Source of the DNA: Owenia fusiformis
Taxonomy: Eukaryota; Annelida; Polychaeta; Sabellida; Oweniidae
Assembly: GCA_903813345.2 (NCBI GenBank)
Contig: CAIIXF020000001.1
Coordinates: 33,040,866 to 33,104,865 of the forward strand
Direction of reading: 5' to 3'
Length of the DNA: 64,000 nucleotides
Shown here: piece after piece, positions 44,955-56,545 of the stretch
How positions within the stretch are numbered: the first letter of the stretch is position 1
Layout: every line of letters begins with the position of its first letter
The notes under the pieces: generated by a model
Databases searched by the model: none
Told to the model about the DNA's origin: nothing
Seen by the model: only the letters and a program-made list of their open reading frames with translations
Translations under genes and position numbers: made by a program

Positions 44955-45649
44955 CCTTTACCATGCTGCCTTATTTCAGCAAATATATCCCACGCAACTG
45001 GCTTATTTTTCAAAGAGTGCAAAAAATGATATGCCTGGACTAAATAATTAATATCTCAATAACTACTGAATGAATCTGGATAAAATTTTCACAAAGGGAA
45101 GATACAGTGGCCTGGCTCATGAAAAAAAATGTTCTCATGAATTTATTCGTACATTAACACGACTGGGCATAAATATACCATGAATACTCCTCCGGAATCC
45201 GCCGCTCCGACTCTTCGTCTGGTCAGAATCCAAATCTGAATTTGCAGCGATCGAATGTTCAATTTTTCAATTCAGAAAATATTCTAGTTTCTATTTTCGA
45301 TGACCGTTATCGGCTTCCAAGAGCCTAAAGAGCTCGGAATCGTAATCCATTTCCTCCACATTTTCGTTGTGATCGTATTTGTCCACCATTTTGTACGATT
45401 CGTTCACTAAAAACGACTAAAACACTGTTTAAATTGTTGAATTGAGAATTATTTTTCGAAATATCGCCATTTCTAGGTCAACAGGAAGTCATGTTAGGCA
45501 CTGAATAAATCGGGCAATCTAATTGGACAATACGAATGGCGCGAAAAAGTAAAGTTTTTAAAAGTTTGAAATCGGGCGTACGGGTCCGCCGGCAGTTGTG
45601 AGAGACATCTTAGTCTCGGCGGACTCGTCCGCCGGCAGCACGCTAAAGG
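44955..45649. mobile_element. piggyBac-like non-autonomous element with TTAA target site
   Basis: The left end is CCTTTACCATGCTGCC and the right end, reverse-complemented, is CCTTTAGCGTGCTGCCGGCG. TTAA flanks both ends (44951-44954, 45650-45653). CC-starting ends with TTAA are the piggyBac pattern. It is GC-richer than its surroundings. It keeps a short minus-strand ORF but no catalytic domain. Confidence 0.75.
45291..45389 (-). pseudogene. Short acidic ORF inside the piggyBac-like element
   Basis: ATG at 45389-45387 opens a 32-codon frame starting MVDKYDHNENVEEMDYDSEL, rich in Asp/Glu, ending in TAG. Many transposases of this type begin with an acidic N-terminus, so it is probably the remnant of one. 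It is too short to assign firmly. Confidence 0.35.
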
Positions 45650-45654
45650 TTAAT

Positions 45655-47110
45655 ATGGGGATATCATCATATCGACTTTTCGAGACTTCAAACCACTATA
45701 ACTATCTAACCAGAAGTTAGATCGAAATTTGGTTTAAAGATTCTGATTCCTGAGAAAATTCTACCTTAAATTCATAACTCATACGTTAAATTTGGAGAAT
45801 TTTTTATTTTGACCTACATTTCGGACACCATATCTCAAAAGTGGGTCAAAAAACTTTCTGACGGCAAAGGCTAACACTATAAGCACACTCTTTGCTAACT
45901 GTATTCAAAATTTTGAAGCAAATCCTTAAAGTGTAATGTCAGAATCGCAAAAATAAGGAAAAACTATGAATTTGACCTAGATTTTGACCTAGGCATTTTT
46001 GCGTCCAAATTTTAAAGCTAGATAGCCTTCGAGGTCCCCTCCTTTTATAGGCTTTTAGAATACTAAGCTGTACTTAGTCTATATCTGGTATTTTACATTT
46101 CAAAAAAATCCTTTTTCTCATTGACATAACATGGGGCACCAAATTTAGCGATTTTTGAGCTTTCAAAACGCCATAACTTTCGAACCGGAAGTCAGATCGA
46201 AATTTTGTTTGCAGATATGGATTCCTTAGAAAATTCTACCCTTAATTCATAACTCATACGTTGAATTTGGAGAACTTTTTATTTTGACCTACTTTTCTGA
46301 CACCATATCTCAAAAGTGGGTCAAAATACTTCCTGACGGCAAAAGGCTAACACTATTAACACACTCTTTGCTACCTGTCTACAAAATTTGGAAGCAAATC
46401 ATTAAAGTGTAGTGTCAGAATCGCAAAAATAAGTTAAAACTATAAATTTGACCTAGATTTTGACCTAGGCATTTTGGTGTCCAAATTTTAAAGCTAGGTA
46501 GCTTTTGAGGTCCCCTTCGTTTATAGGCTTTCATTATCTTAAGCTGTATTCAGTCTATATTTAGTATTTTACACAATCTTTTTTCCCATTGACTTAACAT
46601 GGGGCACCAAATTTAGCGTTTTTTAGCTTTCAAAATGCCATAACTTTCGAAATTTGGTTTGCAGATTTGGATTCCTGGAAAAATTCTACATCTTTTTCAT
46701 AGCTCACACATTCAATTTGGAGGATGTTTAGTCGTGACCTACATTTCGGACGCCATATCTCAAAATCAGTAAGAGTAATCAAAATTCTGATGTCATATCT
46801 TTGATTCGCCTTTTTCTAAGCTACACAATGAAAAAAAGATAAAGGAGTTACGAAGAATATTGACGAAGATATGATGAAGAATGTTGAAAATGTAAGATTT
46901 GACCTAGTTCTTGACCTATGACCTAGATAAAAATTTGACCTAATTTCCCAGAAAGCCAGATACATTCCCTAGTCAACCATGTAGGTTGGATTAAGTAAGA
47001 TGTTATAGTTGGAGAGAAAATCTGTTAGAAGGAAGAAAGAAAGAAAGAAAAAAGAATAAGAAAACAGGCAAAAACAATAGACTCCAGATTTTCAATCTGG
47101 AGTCTAATAA
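45655..47110. repeat. Repeat family G, about 470-490-bp tandem units
   Basis: Three successive units share CAAAACGCCATAACTTTCGA, CCGGAAGTCAGATCGAAATT, TTTATTTTGACCTAC, CACCATATCTCAAAAGTGGG and GACCTAGATTTTGACCTAGG. Unit starts are near 45675, 46160 and 46627. The last unit ends with TTGACCTATGACCTAG and then AGACTCCAGATTTTCAATCTGGAGTCT, a hairpin at about 47078-47105. Relatives are in 48650-50110. Non-coding, unclassified. Confidence 0.75.
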
Positions 47111-47468
47111 AAAGAAATATCACGCTAAGTCTGGTAGAGGCAGCTTTAGCAGAGTGTACACTGCTCTGGGAAAGCTGCTATTATATTCACTGTTTGAGAA
47201 ACTTTGAAGGAAGATTACGCCTTGGACAATAGCCTCAACGGTAACACTTGGAGCCTATAAGCCAGGTTCTTTCCAGTAGCCATTTTAGTAGTGCGAGTTT
47301 AGGGCTTTGTATAAAAACCTCAAACCCATGTATACCCATGTACAATACAAACTTTTAAGGGTTAAATTTTTTTAATTAATGGTTTTGTAAGTGGATTTGC
47401 TAATTGGAATTCTCACGCGGTACTAACTCATCGGGGCGTAGCGAAACCAAAATGTCCCGCAAAACCAT
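47111..47468. other. Unassigned sequence
   Basis: No exon or repeat boundary is recognised. Confidence 0.35.
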
Positions 47469-48288
47469 TAATTTGAATTTCAAACCTACCCTTTCTTTGT
47501 AAAATCAATGATTGTGAGTCTCATAGAACACCGTTTTTCTTCAAATTTGTTCCATTAAAACCTTCACAGAAATACCTTTCGGTCGAGACATTGCTTTTGT
47601 GTACAGAGTCACTCGTTTTAGCGGCGTTTTGGTCCCCAGATGTAAGAAGATGCAAATCCTCAGAGATTTCAACCAAAAGCCTCGATATATCGCCAGTTCT
47701 TTTATTATTCTCCCCTATATTTTGCACAGGGACTCCCATTACAAACCCTCCATCTCTGCATCAACATATTTATTACATTAAACGCACCAATTTCCAAAAA
47801 TCCCACGCATCTGTTCGAAATTGATCAAAACGCCTGTTCTCTTCGAAAACGCCCCGTTGGATCTATACACCTTATCTATACACGTTTGTAGTCATGTGAC
47901 TCTGTGGGGTGTTTTGGAAGACAACGTTGTGTTTTGGTCAATTTCTAACGGTTGCGTAGGACTTTTTTTAAATTGCTGCGTTTAATGTAATAAATATGTT
48001 GATGCAGCGATGGAGGGTTGTAATGGGAGTCCTTGTGCAAAATATAGGGGAGAATAGAACTGGCGATATATCAAGGCTTTTGGTTGAAATCTCTGAAGAT
48101 TTGCATCTTCTCACATCTGGGGACCAAAACGCCGCTAAAACGATGGACTTTGTAAACAAAGACAATGTCTCGACCGAAAGGAATTTCTGTGAAGGTTTTA
48201 ATGGAACAAGTTTGAAGAAAAACGGTGTAGTGTGTGACTCACAATCATCGATTTTCCAAAGACAGGATAGATTTGAAATTCAAACTAG
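47469..48288. mobile_element. Foldback element, arms about 310 bp
   Basis: TTTGAATTTCAAACCTACCC, CAATGATTGTGAGTC, TTTAGCGGCGTTTTGGTCC and TTGATGCAGAGATGG-type words on the left recur inverted on the right, with a spacer at about 47790-47970. Both arms are open for about 70-100 codons in the same sense relative to the arm (ENRTGDISRLLVEISEDLH). That reflects duplication rather than a known protein. Target duplication is unresolved. Confidence 0.7.
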
Positions 48289-50110
48289 ACTTTGGAAATT
48301 GAACAAGTTCAATTTCAGACTCCAGATTTAGACCTTTTTTAGCCGAGTCATCCAGAATAAGCCGAGTCATCCAGAATAAGCTGAGTCATCCAGAAAAAGA
48401 TGGATGGATAAAATAGGAAGGTAGGATAGGATAGAATAAGAAGGAACAATAGGATAGAATAAGAAAGAAGGGTAGGATAGAACAGAATAGGAAGAAAGGA
48501 TATGATAGGAGAGGATAGGAAGGATAGGAAGGAAAAGATACGAAGGAAGGAAGGATAGGATAGGATCAGATAGGAAGGATGGATGAATTTTTCAATATTT
48601 TCTTCTCTACTCTTGACTTTCTATCAGGATACCATCAGATCGATTTTCGGAAATTTCAAAACGCCATAACTTCCGAACCTGCAGTCGGATCGAAATTTGA
48701 TTTAAAGATTCGGATTCCTGACAAAATTCTACCCCTAATTCATAACTCATAAATTAAATTTGGCGAATTTTTATTTTGACCTACTTTTCGGACACGCAAT
48801 AACTTCGGAACCGGAAGTCGGATCGAAATTTGGTTTGCAGATTCGGATTTCTGAGAAAATTTTACTCTAATTCATAACTCAAACGTTAAATTTGGAGAAC
48901 TTTTTATTTTGACCTACTTTTCTGACACCATATCTCAAAAGTGGGTCAAAATACTTTCTGACGGCAAAAGGCTAACGCTATTAGCACACTCTTGGCTACA
49001 TGTATACACAATTTCGAGGAATATAATTAAAGTGTAGTGTCAAAATCGCAAAAATAAGGAAAAACTTTGGATTTGACCTAGATTTTGACCTAGGTATTTT
49101 GGTGTCAAAATTTTGAAGCTAGATGGCTTTTAAAAGCTTTCATTAAATTAAGCTGAACTCTGTCTATATTTCGTATTTCTCACTTCAGAAAATTTTTTTT
49201 CCCATTGACTTAACATGGGCACCAAATTTAGCGATTTTTGAGCTTTTAAAACGACATAACTTCCGAACCGGAAGTCGGATCAAAATTTGGTTTGCAGATT
49301 CGGATTTCTGACAAAGTTCTACCCCTAATTCATAACTCATACATTGAATTTGGAGTACTTTTTTGTGTGACCTACTTTCCGGACGCCATATTTCAAAATC
49401 GGAAAGAGTAATCAAAAACGATTTGCCGTACGGAATTAGCTTTGTTTCCAAGGAACATGATGAAAAAAAGATCGAGAAAAAATATTGAAGAACGACTGAG
49501 AAAATTGGTAAAATGATGAAAATACAAGATTTGACCTTGTTCTTGACCTTTGACCTAGATGAAAAATTGACCCAATTTCCGAGAAACTAGATACTGGACC
49601 TAAATTGACTGTATAAAGGACTTGACTCAATGTCTTCTAGTTATTGAGAAAACGTGTAGAGAAAAATAATAATAACTAGACTTTGGAAATTGAACAAGTT
49701 CAATTTCAGACTCCAGATTTAGACCTTTTTTAGCCGAGTCATCCAGAATAAGCCGAGTCATCCAGAATAAGCTGAGTCATCCAGAAAAGATGGATGGATA
49801 AAATAGGAAGGTAGGATAGGATAGAATAGGAAGGAACGATAGGATAGAATAAGAAAGAAGGATAGGATAGAACAGAATAGGAAGAAAGGATATGATAGGG
49901 GAGGATAGGAAGGAAAAGATACGAAGGATAGATAGAATGGATAGGATAGGATAGGATAGGAGCAGATAGGAAGGATGGATGAATTTTTCAATATTTTCTT
50001 CTCTACTCTTGACTTTCTATCAGGATACCATCAGATCGATTTTCCGAAATTTCAAAACGCAATAACTTCCGAACCGGGAGTCGGATCGAAATTTGATTTA
50101 AAGGTTCGGA
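48289..50110 (+). repeat. Duplicated block: GAGTCATCCAGAA head, GGATAGGA microsatellite, family G units
   Basis: The sequence from about 48290 to 48700 recurs at about 49676-50110 with an offset near 1386. Each has TGAACAAGTTCAATTTCAGA, GAGTCATCCAGAATAAGC iterations, an irregular (GGATA)n/(GGAAG)n microsatellite of about 170 bases, then AATTTTTCAATATTTTCTTC and the family G start. Between them are G units (48780-49640) ending in TTGACCTTTGACCTAG. Together with 45655-47110 this is a 5-kb G-rich domain. Confidence 0.75.
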
Positions 50111-50532
50111 TTCTTTTCTTTACCGAATCTATTGTTATTGGTTATGGGGTTCAGTCGCATTCCTCTGGCTACACTTATGGATGATAAACCAGTCATCAAA
50201 GCAACGAGCAGTCTCACGACCCGACCCTACATGTACATATCAACAATCAACAGGCAACTAATATCTTAATAACTCATGACAAGGAAGTTTGTAGGTTTAT
50301 ATTCATAATTAACCTCTTATGGGTTTTATTTTTCCAAAATATCATATGGCAATCGTGACTGGATTATTAGCAGGAAATAACCCTAATTGACATAACCTTA
50401 CAACCAACTAGAAAAATAATCTCATAACAAATGGCTCAATATTTTCCGAAACAGGTTTCATTTCTTATCACAGTTCAGTGCAGTTTTATTAGAGGCAATT
50501 CATTTTGTAAACAGAATGTATTTAGGTAACCG
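50111..50532. other. Unassigned sequence
   Basis: No exon or repeat is recognised. Confidence 0.35.
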
Positions 50533-50985
50533 TTCCACAAATCATCTTACCTTACCAAGGAACATCGAGGGAGCATGAAAATGTCCTCTTCTTGCATCGT
50601 TAGAGTATGATAAAGCTCAAACCATAGTTTCTGATAAATATTTCATGTCTACCATTTTTCTTGCCGGAACTACTTCTAGACTTCCTGTTATCCTCATATA
50701 AGTTTTTGTGACTTCACCAAGTCGGCATGGATTATCACTAGCATACTTTATATATAACAGTATAATAATCATTATAGATACATAATTGATGTTTTTTAAA
50801 TGTAAACAATGGATACATGAGTGAGGATTATTTTGGACTAGAAAATAGTTCCAGCAAACAAAATGGTGGACATGAAATATTTAGAATTTACTTTGGTTTG
50901 AGCTTTATTATACTCTTACAATGCATGAAGTACATATTTTAATGCTCCTTTAGTGTTCCTTGGTAAGGTAAGATGATTTGTGGAA
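50533..50985. mobile_element. Foldback element of about 453 bp
   Basis: TTCCACAAATCATCTTACCT and TACCAAGGAACA on the left are mirrored by TGTTCCTTGGTAAGGTAAGA and TGATTTGTGGAA on the right. Inner words (CATGAAATATTT, GAGCTTTATTATACTCT) also pair. Target duplication unresolved, no coding capacity. Confidence 0.68.
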
Positions 50986-51268
50986 ATTTTGGAGTCTTAC
51001 AAATGTGTCTCCATTGCAATCCTACTCCTTGAAATTTTAAAAATTTATCCTCACTTCACCGTCTCCATGCAAGCTTTAGGGACCCATGCACCTCCAATTC
51101 AGCATTAAAAAAAATGCGTTTAAATGTGAAGCTTTCTTTGACATGTCTCTTTAGTCAGGAAATGCATTCACATATAAGGAACAAAGAAAACAAAATCTTG
51201 TGACTTAGTCAAAAAAATATGCCTGCCATTTTTTTGTACTTTCGATTACCTTAAGCGTCACCTTAATA

Positions 51269-51767
51269 CAGGCCTGTCAACTGTCCCGCAATTTGCGTAT
51301 TTGTCACGCATTTGCTGAAGAATTTGAAGTCACGCCAGTTTTTTTTGCGTGACACAAAATGTCACGCAAATACGCATTTTACCGGTTAATTGTCACGCAA
51401 ATATGTTTCTGTAAAAAAATTTTCAAAATATGTTTATGATACGGTAAAAATACGAACGTCGGAAAAAAACGAACGCAATTTGTTCGGATTTGTCACGGGA
51501 ATCCCGTATATGTCACGCATGTTCATTGGAAATTTTCGTACCTACCCCCCCCCCAACCCCGCAACCCCCGTTAACGATATCGCGAGCGTAGCGAGCGCGA
51601 AAAATTTGAGGTGATAAAAGTTTAGCAAAGGTGCTCAAACTTTGGCCAAAGGTGTTTAAAAGTTGGCCAAAGGTGTTCAAAATTTGGACAAAAGTGTTCA
51701 GATTTGGACTTCGGTGTCCAACATTTGTAAGTCACTCATATTAGGTGGTCCCAAGTTGACAGCCCTG
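51269..51767. mobile_element. Element with CTGTCAACT ends and iterated CACGCAAA / GGTGTTCAAA words
   Basis: The left end CAGGCCTGTCAACTGTCCCG pairs with the right AGTTGACAGCCCTG. The left half iterates TTTGCGTGACA and TGTCACGCAAATACGC. The right half iterates TTTGGCCAAAGGTGTTYAAA. TTAA lies near both ends, but spacing differs by two bases, so the target site is uncertain. It shares end sequence and GCGTGACA words with family E. Confidence 0.6.
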
Positions 51768-51881
51768 TTAATATTACTTGAGACTTAAAACATATGATGG
51801 TCCCAGATATTACTATCCATGTATTGTGGTTGTAAATCGCAAAAAAACATCAGGAAATTTAAGCCAGCCAGCCTTTGAGGG

Positions 51882-52806
51882 GGGTTTGTTATCCCGGTCG
51901 ACCAGGTACCTAACGTTCCTAGCAGGGTTACCAACTTTCATAGTTCCACATTTCCCCCGATATATAGTAGCGAATTGACTTGACAGACTTAGCCTACCGA
52001 GTGCACTGCTGTTCGATATTTTTACCCTATACGAGACAGAGCACTTTTTAAAATAATCGATCAGCTAACAGTGACGTCCATGTCACGTTGCTCATAAGTA
52101 GCATATAAGTTCCTAGAAGACGTTGCACATTTTCGTTCTATACACATCGAGGCAACGTAAACATGAGACATCTATTGATGGTATAAAAAGAACGTTGTTG
52201 TAACGTTTCCGTAAAGTTTGTTAGTGTGGAAAACATAACAAACAGGAACGTTTGATTTTTTAATATATTGGTCCATATGTGACGTAACTCAAATGTTATA
52301 ATTAAACATTGTCAAAACAGGGTTTTAATATCCAATATTTGTTGGTAGAAAAAAACATGACAAAAACTTTATGTTCTCACTAAGTCGGTTCATTTCCGAC
52401 GTATTGTTAACGTTAAAATTTAACGTTGTCGAAACGTTTTTTCGATTTGAAATAACCTCAAAACGTGACGTCAATAATGACGTTCATGGACCGTATTGAT
52501 CTGACGTTATTTAAATATTCAGCAAAACATCTATGGATGGTTGAATTTCAACATTGTGGAAATGGCTTCAAAATATTTGTGAGTTAAGGAAACGTTACAA
52601 AGACATCATATGTTCTCACTAAATCGGTTCATTACTGACCTTATTTTAACGTTAAAAGTTTAAAGTTCTTACGATGTGAAATAACCTCAAAACGTGACGT
52701 CGAAAATAACGTACATGTATCGTCCAGATCCAACGTTATAAATAAAAAAATCCTAACCCTGCTAGGAACGTTAAGTACCCGGTCACTCGATTTTTTACAC
52801 AAACCC
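51882..52806. mobile_element. Mutator-like element, 9-bp target duplication
   Basis: CTTTGAGGG is duplicated exactly (51873-51881 and 52807-52815). Ends are GGGTTTGTTATCCCGG and, inverted, GGGTTTGTGTAAAAAATCG; further in, ACCTAACGTTCCTAGCAGGG is mirrored. The body contains two units of about 237 bases (ATGTTCTCACTAAGTCGGTT at 52371 and again at 52608) rich in AACGTT and one TGACGTCA (52466-52473). The same GGGTTTGT start is used by the foldback at 27114-28435. No transposase. Confidence 0.75.
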
Positions 52807-52949
52807 CTTTGAGGGTAAGTCAGATCATTGTAGCGTCAATGGCTCAAAATATCTATTGAGCTACTACTGATATAAAAAGAAATAGAAAGAACAATTTCAA
52901 AACTGGGTCCGCAAAAGAATGATGTATAATCTAGACACAGAAAAAATGC

Positions 52950-53036
52950 GACCGATAGCGGGAATCGAACCAGCACCACATGCGCAGCAGTTGATGACGC
53001 TAAACACTACACTAGCAGTGAACGAATCGAAACGGA
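52950..53036 (-). repeat. tRNA-like segment (SINE head or tRNA pseudogene) 1
   Basis: On the minus strand TAGTGTAGTGTTTAGCGTCA resembles a pol III A box, and GGTTCGATTCCCGC an intact B box about 35 bases on. Arms do not close into a good cloverleaf, so a functional tRNA is unlikely. Confidence 0.5.
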
Positions 53037-53112
53037 ACTAATGTATTTACTTTTGAAAATGGGCAGTCTCCCTGTAAGATTCGATCCCGCAAAAGAAGCA
53101 CTATGCCCCCCT

Positions 53113-53200
53113 CAAAAGAAAAAGATAGGATTATGACGGGATTCGAATTCGGTACCATGTGTGTACTAGTCGTGCTCGCTAACCACTAGGCCACCAGTGA
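53113..53200 (-). repeat. tRNA-like segment (SINE head or tRNA pseudogene) 2
   Basis: On the minus strand TGGTGGCCTAGTGGTTAGCG is a strong A-box/D-arm match and GAATTCGAATCCCGTC a B box. Acceptor-stem pairing is poor. A third short B-box-like word (GGGATCGAATCTTA) lies between the two at about 53072-53085. Confidence 0.5.
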
Positions 53201-53384
53201 TGAGATGATTAAGAAGGTAAAACTAGTGGCTACATTTTTGAAATTGTCGGCTCTCTAGCAAATCCACTTAATAGCCACTTGCGTACCGTATAGAGTGGCG
53301 ACAATTGTCCGTACCCCAGCAAATACCTACTGTACAGTCTTCAGTACCGACAATTGTTGGTCCTGGAGCCACTCCGTACCTTAA

Positions 53385-56384
53385 AGGGAATGCGAAGTTT
53401 CATGTTCTAATTTACACGCTGGCTACTTATAACCATCATCTATCACTTCAATTCACTCATGGGATATATCGTGTTTGAATAACATATAATTCAAGTTCAA
53501 AGTACCCATATCTGGATCGCTGCGGATGCCGCCATTGTTATGTATCAATGACGTCATTGATGCCTTAAAATTGATGCCTGGGAAATGTCGCTATATAATC
53601 ACGTCATACTCGGATCGCAGAAATAGAACACATTTCACTGATATTTTATAACTATTTCTGTCCGCTTAACATTGTTGCCGCATGTTCATGTCCATATCAT
53701 ATCATATATTTGGAAAAGTTGTTTCAATATATTCTTCATAGCAATTGAATTGTTGCAATGTAATTTTTCAAATGTTTGTATTTATTTTCTCCAATGTGAT
53801 ATAGTATAGGCTAGGTAGAAAAATCACTAAACTTATGAGATACCGGCTGCGCGATTCGGAAGTCATCGCATTATATTCCACTTGAAAAATATCCACTAGA
53901 TTTATTTTATATAATGATAACACTGGGTCAAAAAGGATAAATCTGTTCAAATCCTGTAAATGCTTTCTTGTATATTTTACCAATAAATGAGGTAAATGCA
54001 TTAAAATATACAAAATGGCATTTACACATAAATGCTACCCTGCGTGCAGAGTCTAAACTGAAGACGAAGCTCTCTTTTAAGAAGTTAAGTCAAACGAATG
54101 CAAAGGGTACATAAATGCATTACTGTGCATCAATTGGGATTTATTTAACTAAGATTAATGTGGCTAATGTGTTGGCGTATTTGTGGTAAAAATAAGTACA
54201 TGTAAGTTATATCATCGGCTGAACGCATCCAACAAATAATTGCATTTACCATATTTATGTAAATACACGACATACCATTTAAAATATCAAAATCTATGCT
54301 AATGTTCATTAATGCGCTGATGAGCATTTACGGCACATCATTATTAACCTTAAGGTATACGTCGGCAAATAGGCATACTGCCGCAATTGCTTTCTTACCT
54401 AATCATAAATGGTAGATTTTTTCAATCTGTAGTATTCTATTCAAATATGTATAGGTGCATGAATAGGGGCATATTGGAGAATGAAAGAAACAAAACAAAA
54501 AGTAGTAATCCAATGAAACAGTAACTCCCTAAAGTGTTTAGCCATTTAAATTCTGATGAAAAACGCAAACGAAAAATCGATGTCGTCTAAATGATACGTA
54601 GGGTGTAAATGTCAATCTCCTAAATATTAAGATTGGCAAAAGCTTTACAAGGACATGCCACTGTCATATTTTTTTAAAGAATAATACGTAATGTTTAATT
54701 TTTCTCAGTTGTTAAACGACCAATTTCAATCATCATATCACCGTAGCGACATTCGATATGACAAAAAGCTTATTTTGCGTATTTCACCTTAGATCATGAC
54801 AAGAGAAGGCTCATAACATTCAATGATGCGGGGAGACGATGGGGTCGATTGTAGTATGATATTTCATTTCAACGACGATAAGGCAATTGCCGTATTGATA
54901 GTACGCCAATAGTTTAATATTCATTTTATTATATATATTTATCTTTTGTTAAAACAATTACTGATTTCGAGCTCGAATTATATTATATAACATCCATGGT
55001 AAGTACAGTTCTACAGCATTTTCGAAATAATGATTTTCAATTTAATGGCATACAACCTTTTGTTTTTCTATATCGGAAAATAAGTGGAACTTTAAAAGCT
55101 TCAGTCACATTTGTTCAATGCGACCACACGTCGATCGTATTTCCCTGAAATCAGTAAATTTCTGCGGCAAGCATAGGAAAACTACAGTCGACTTAAGGTC
55201 ACCTTGTTATCTGCGTACACGACATATCCAGTTTTTACAAGGCGTAGAGTCGGAGTTATAACTTTTTCTTTCCTGTGGTCATCATAGATATCAACAAGCA
55301 GCAGCCAAACCGTAGGTCTCACGACGGCCGTACGTCGGGTTCACGGTCGACTTGCGGCTGCGCTTGGAATTCATAGGTTCCAATTGACCTTTCCGAACCG
55401 AACCCCTTGTGGATGCCTTCAAGAAAAACTACGCACGTCGTAGGGCCACCCTACGCTGATCGTGCGTCATCATTTACCAGCTGTACGGGAATCGTAGTTT
55501 TTCCTCATAATCAAGATACGCCGTACGGCTATCTTAGCAAATGTGACTGCTAAATTATCTGACTACAGAAACGCTTAGGCAACCGTAGAAATCCTACTTA
55601 CCACAGAAATGATAGACGGTACCGTCCCCGTAAAAATGTAACGTGAGGCTAAGAATCCATGATAGTAATTGAATACGGTTTTAAAATTTAATTTTAAAAT
55701 TTTGATTTCTTTGAATACCTGTGTTAAAGATAAACATAAATGCAATGAATATTAAAGTACGAACACGTATTTTTGTAATGAGACTAGCAAATTAAACTAT
55801 TGCATTCTTGGAAATTCAAGATGGGTTGGTTGAATTAATTTTATTATGTTTTATTCTAATAGTTTGCATTCGCCTGATAGAATTAGCATTCTCTGTTCGC
55901 ATTTAGGCTAATAAAAGTTAAAAAGTCACGAATCCCAGATTGTTTCAAGTGTAAATAAAGAATAAATCTAACCTGCATTTCATGTCTAGATAGGTAAAAA
56001 GCAATTCCGAAAATGCCGGCTTTAATATTCTATTGAAATCGTTCTTTATTATGGGTGGGATATACGTATTCTTTTAGTTCCTTTGAAATGATTTCTTTGG
56101 TTTTGGAATGGCAACAACTCGGCATTCATTTTTTGATTCAAAAATGGCGCCACAAAACTTTTGGAATGCCAAGGCATCAATCTGGCATCAATGACGTCAT
56201 AACAATGTCGTAAAGAACCACTTTACGGTTGAAATGGCAGCTCCGTGGTCCAGTTCATATGCAAAACCCGGGGCTCAATAACAATTAAAAGGATAGTGAT
56301 ATAACAATAAAACTAAGTTGGATTGAAAGATATATCTTTATTCTAACTTATTATCAAGTTAAGGGACAAAACTTCGCATTCCCT
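53385..56384. mobile_element. 3.0-kb non-autonomous element with TTAA target duplication (Kolobok-like)
   Basis: TTAA at 53381-53384 and 56385-56388 flank AGGGAATGCGAAGTTT and its inverse AAACTTCGCATTCCCT. TTAA duplication with A/GGG-starting ends suggests the Kolobok superfamily rather than piggyBac (CC start). Subterminal sequence is also inverted-similar: both arms carry ATCAATGACGTCAT (53544 and about 56179). No transposase ORF is present on either strand. An inner inverted pair at 55102-55549 is a nested element. The interior is otherwise unassigned. Confidence 0.7.
55102..55549. mobile_element. Nested inverted-repeat element
   Basis: CAGTCACATTTG and its inverse CAAATGTGACTG bound a GC-richer, CGTACGG- and ACGTCG-containing block of about 448 bases inside the 3-kb element. 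Target duplication is unresolved. Confidence 0.5.
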
Positions 56385-56394
56385 TTAACGGGGG

Positions 56395-56545
56395 GGGTGG
56401 GGTGTATAGGGATATTGTATATCGTATAAGAGGCTGGAAATTTATCGTATATTGTATAAGAGGGGGCAAAATTTATCGTATATGGTAAAGAGGTGTAAAA
56501 AATATGGTATATGGTATATAGAAATATATGGTATATGGTATCTAA
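56395..56545. repeat. Irregular TATGGTATATGG / TATCGTATA repeat
   Basis: About eight loose iterations of TATCGTATAAGAGG and ATATGGTATATGG. Non-coding low-complexity array. Confidence 0.65.

Noticed and set aside
47521-48331. Two opposite ORFs with the same peptide
   Set aside because: They are the two arms of one foldback; similarity reflects the inverted repeat, and no known domain is visible.
53113-53200. A functional tRNA gene
   Set aside because: A and B boxes are present, but the acceptor stem does not pair well and no convincing anticodon arm is visible.
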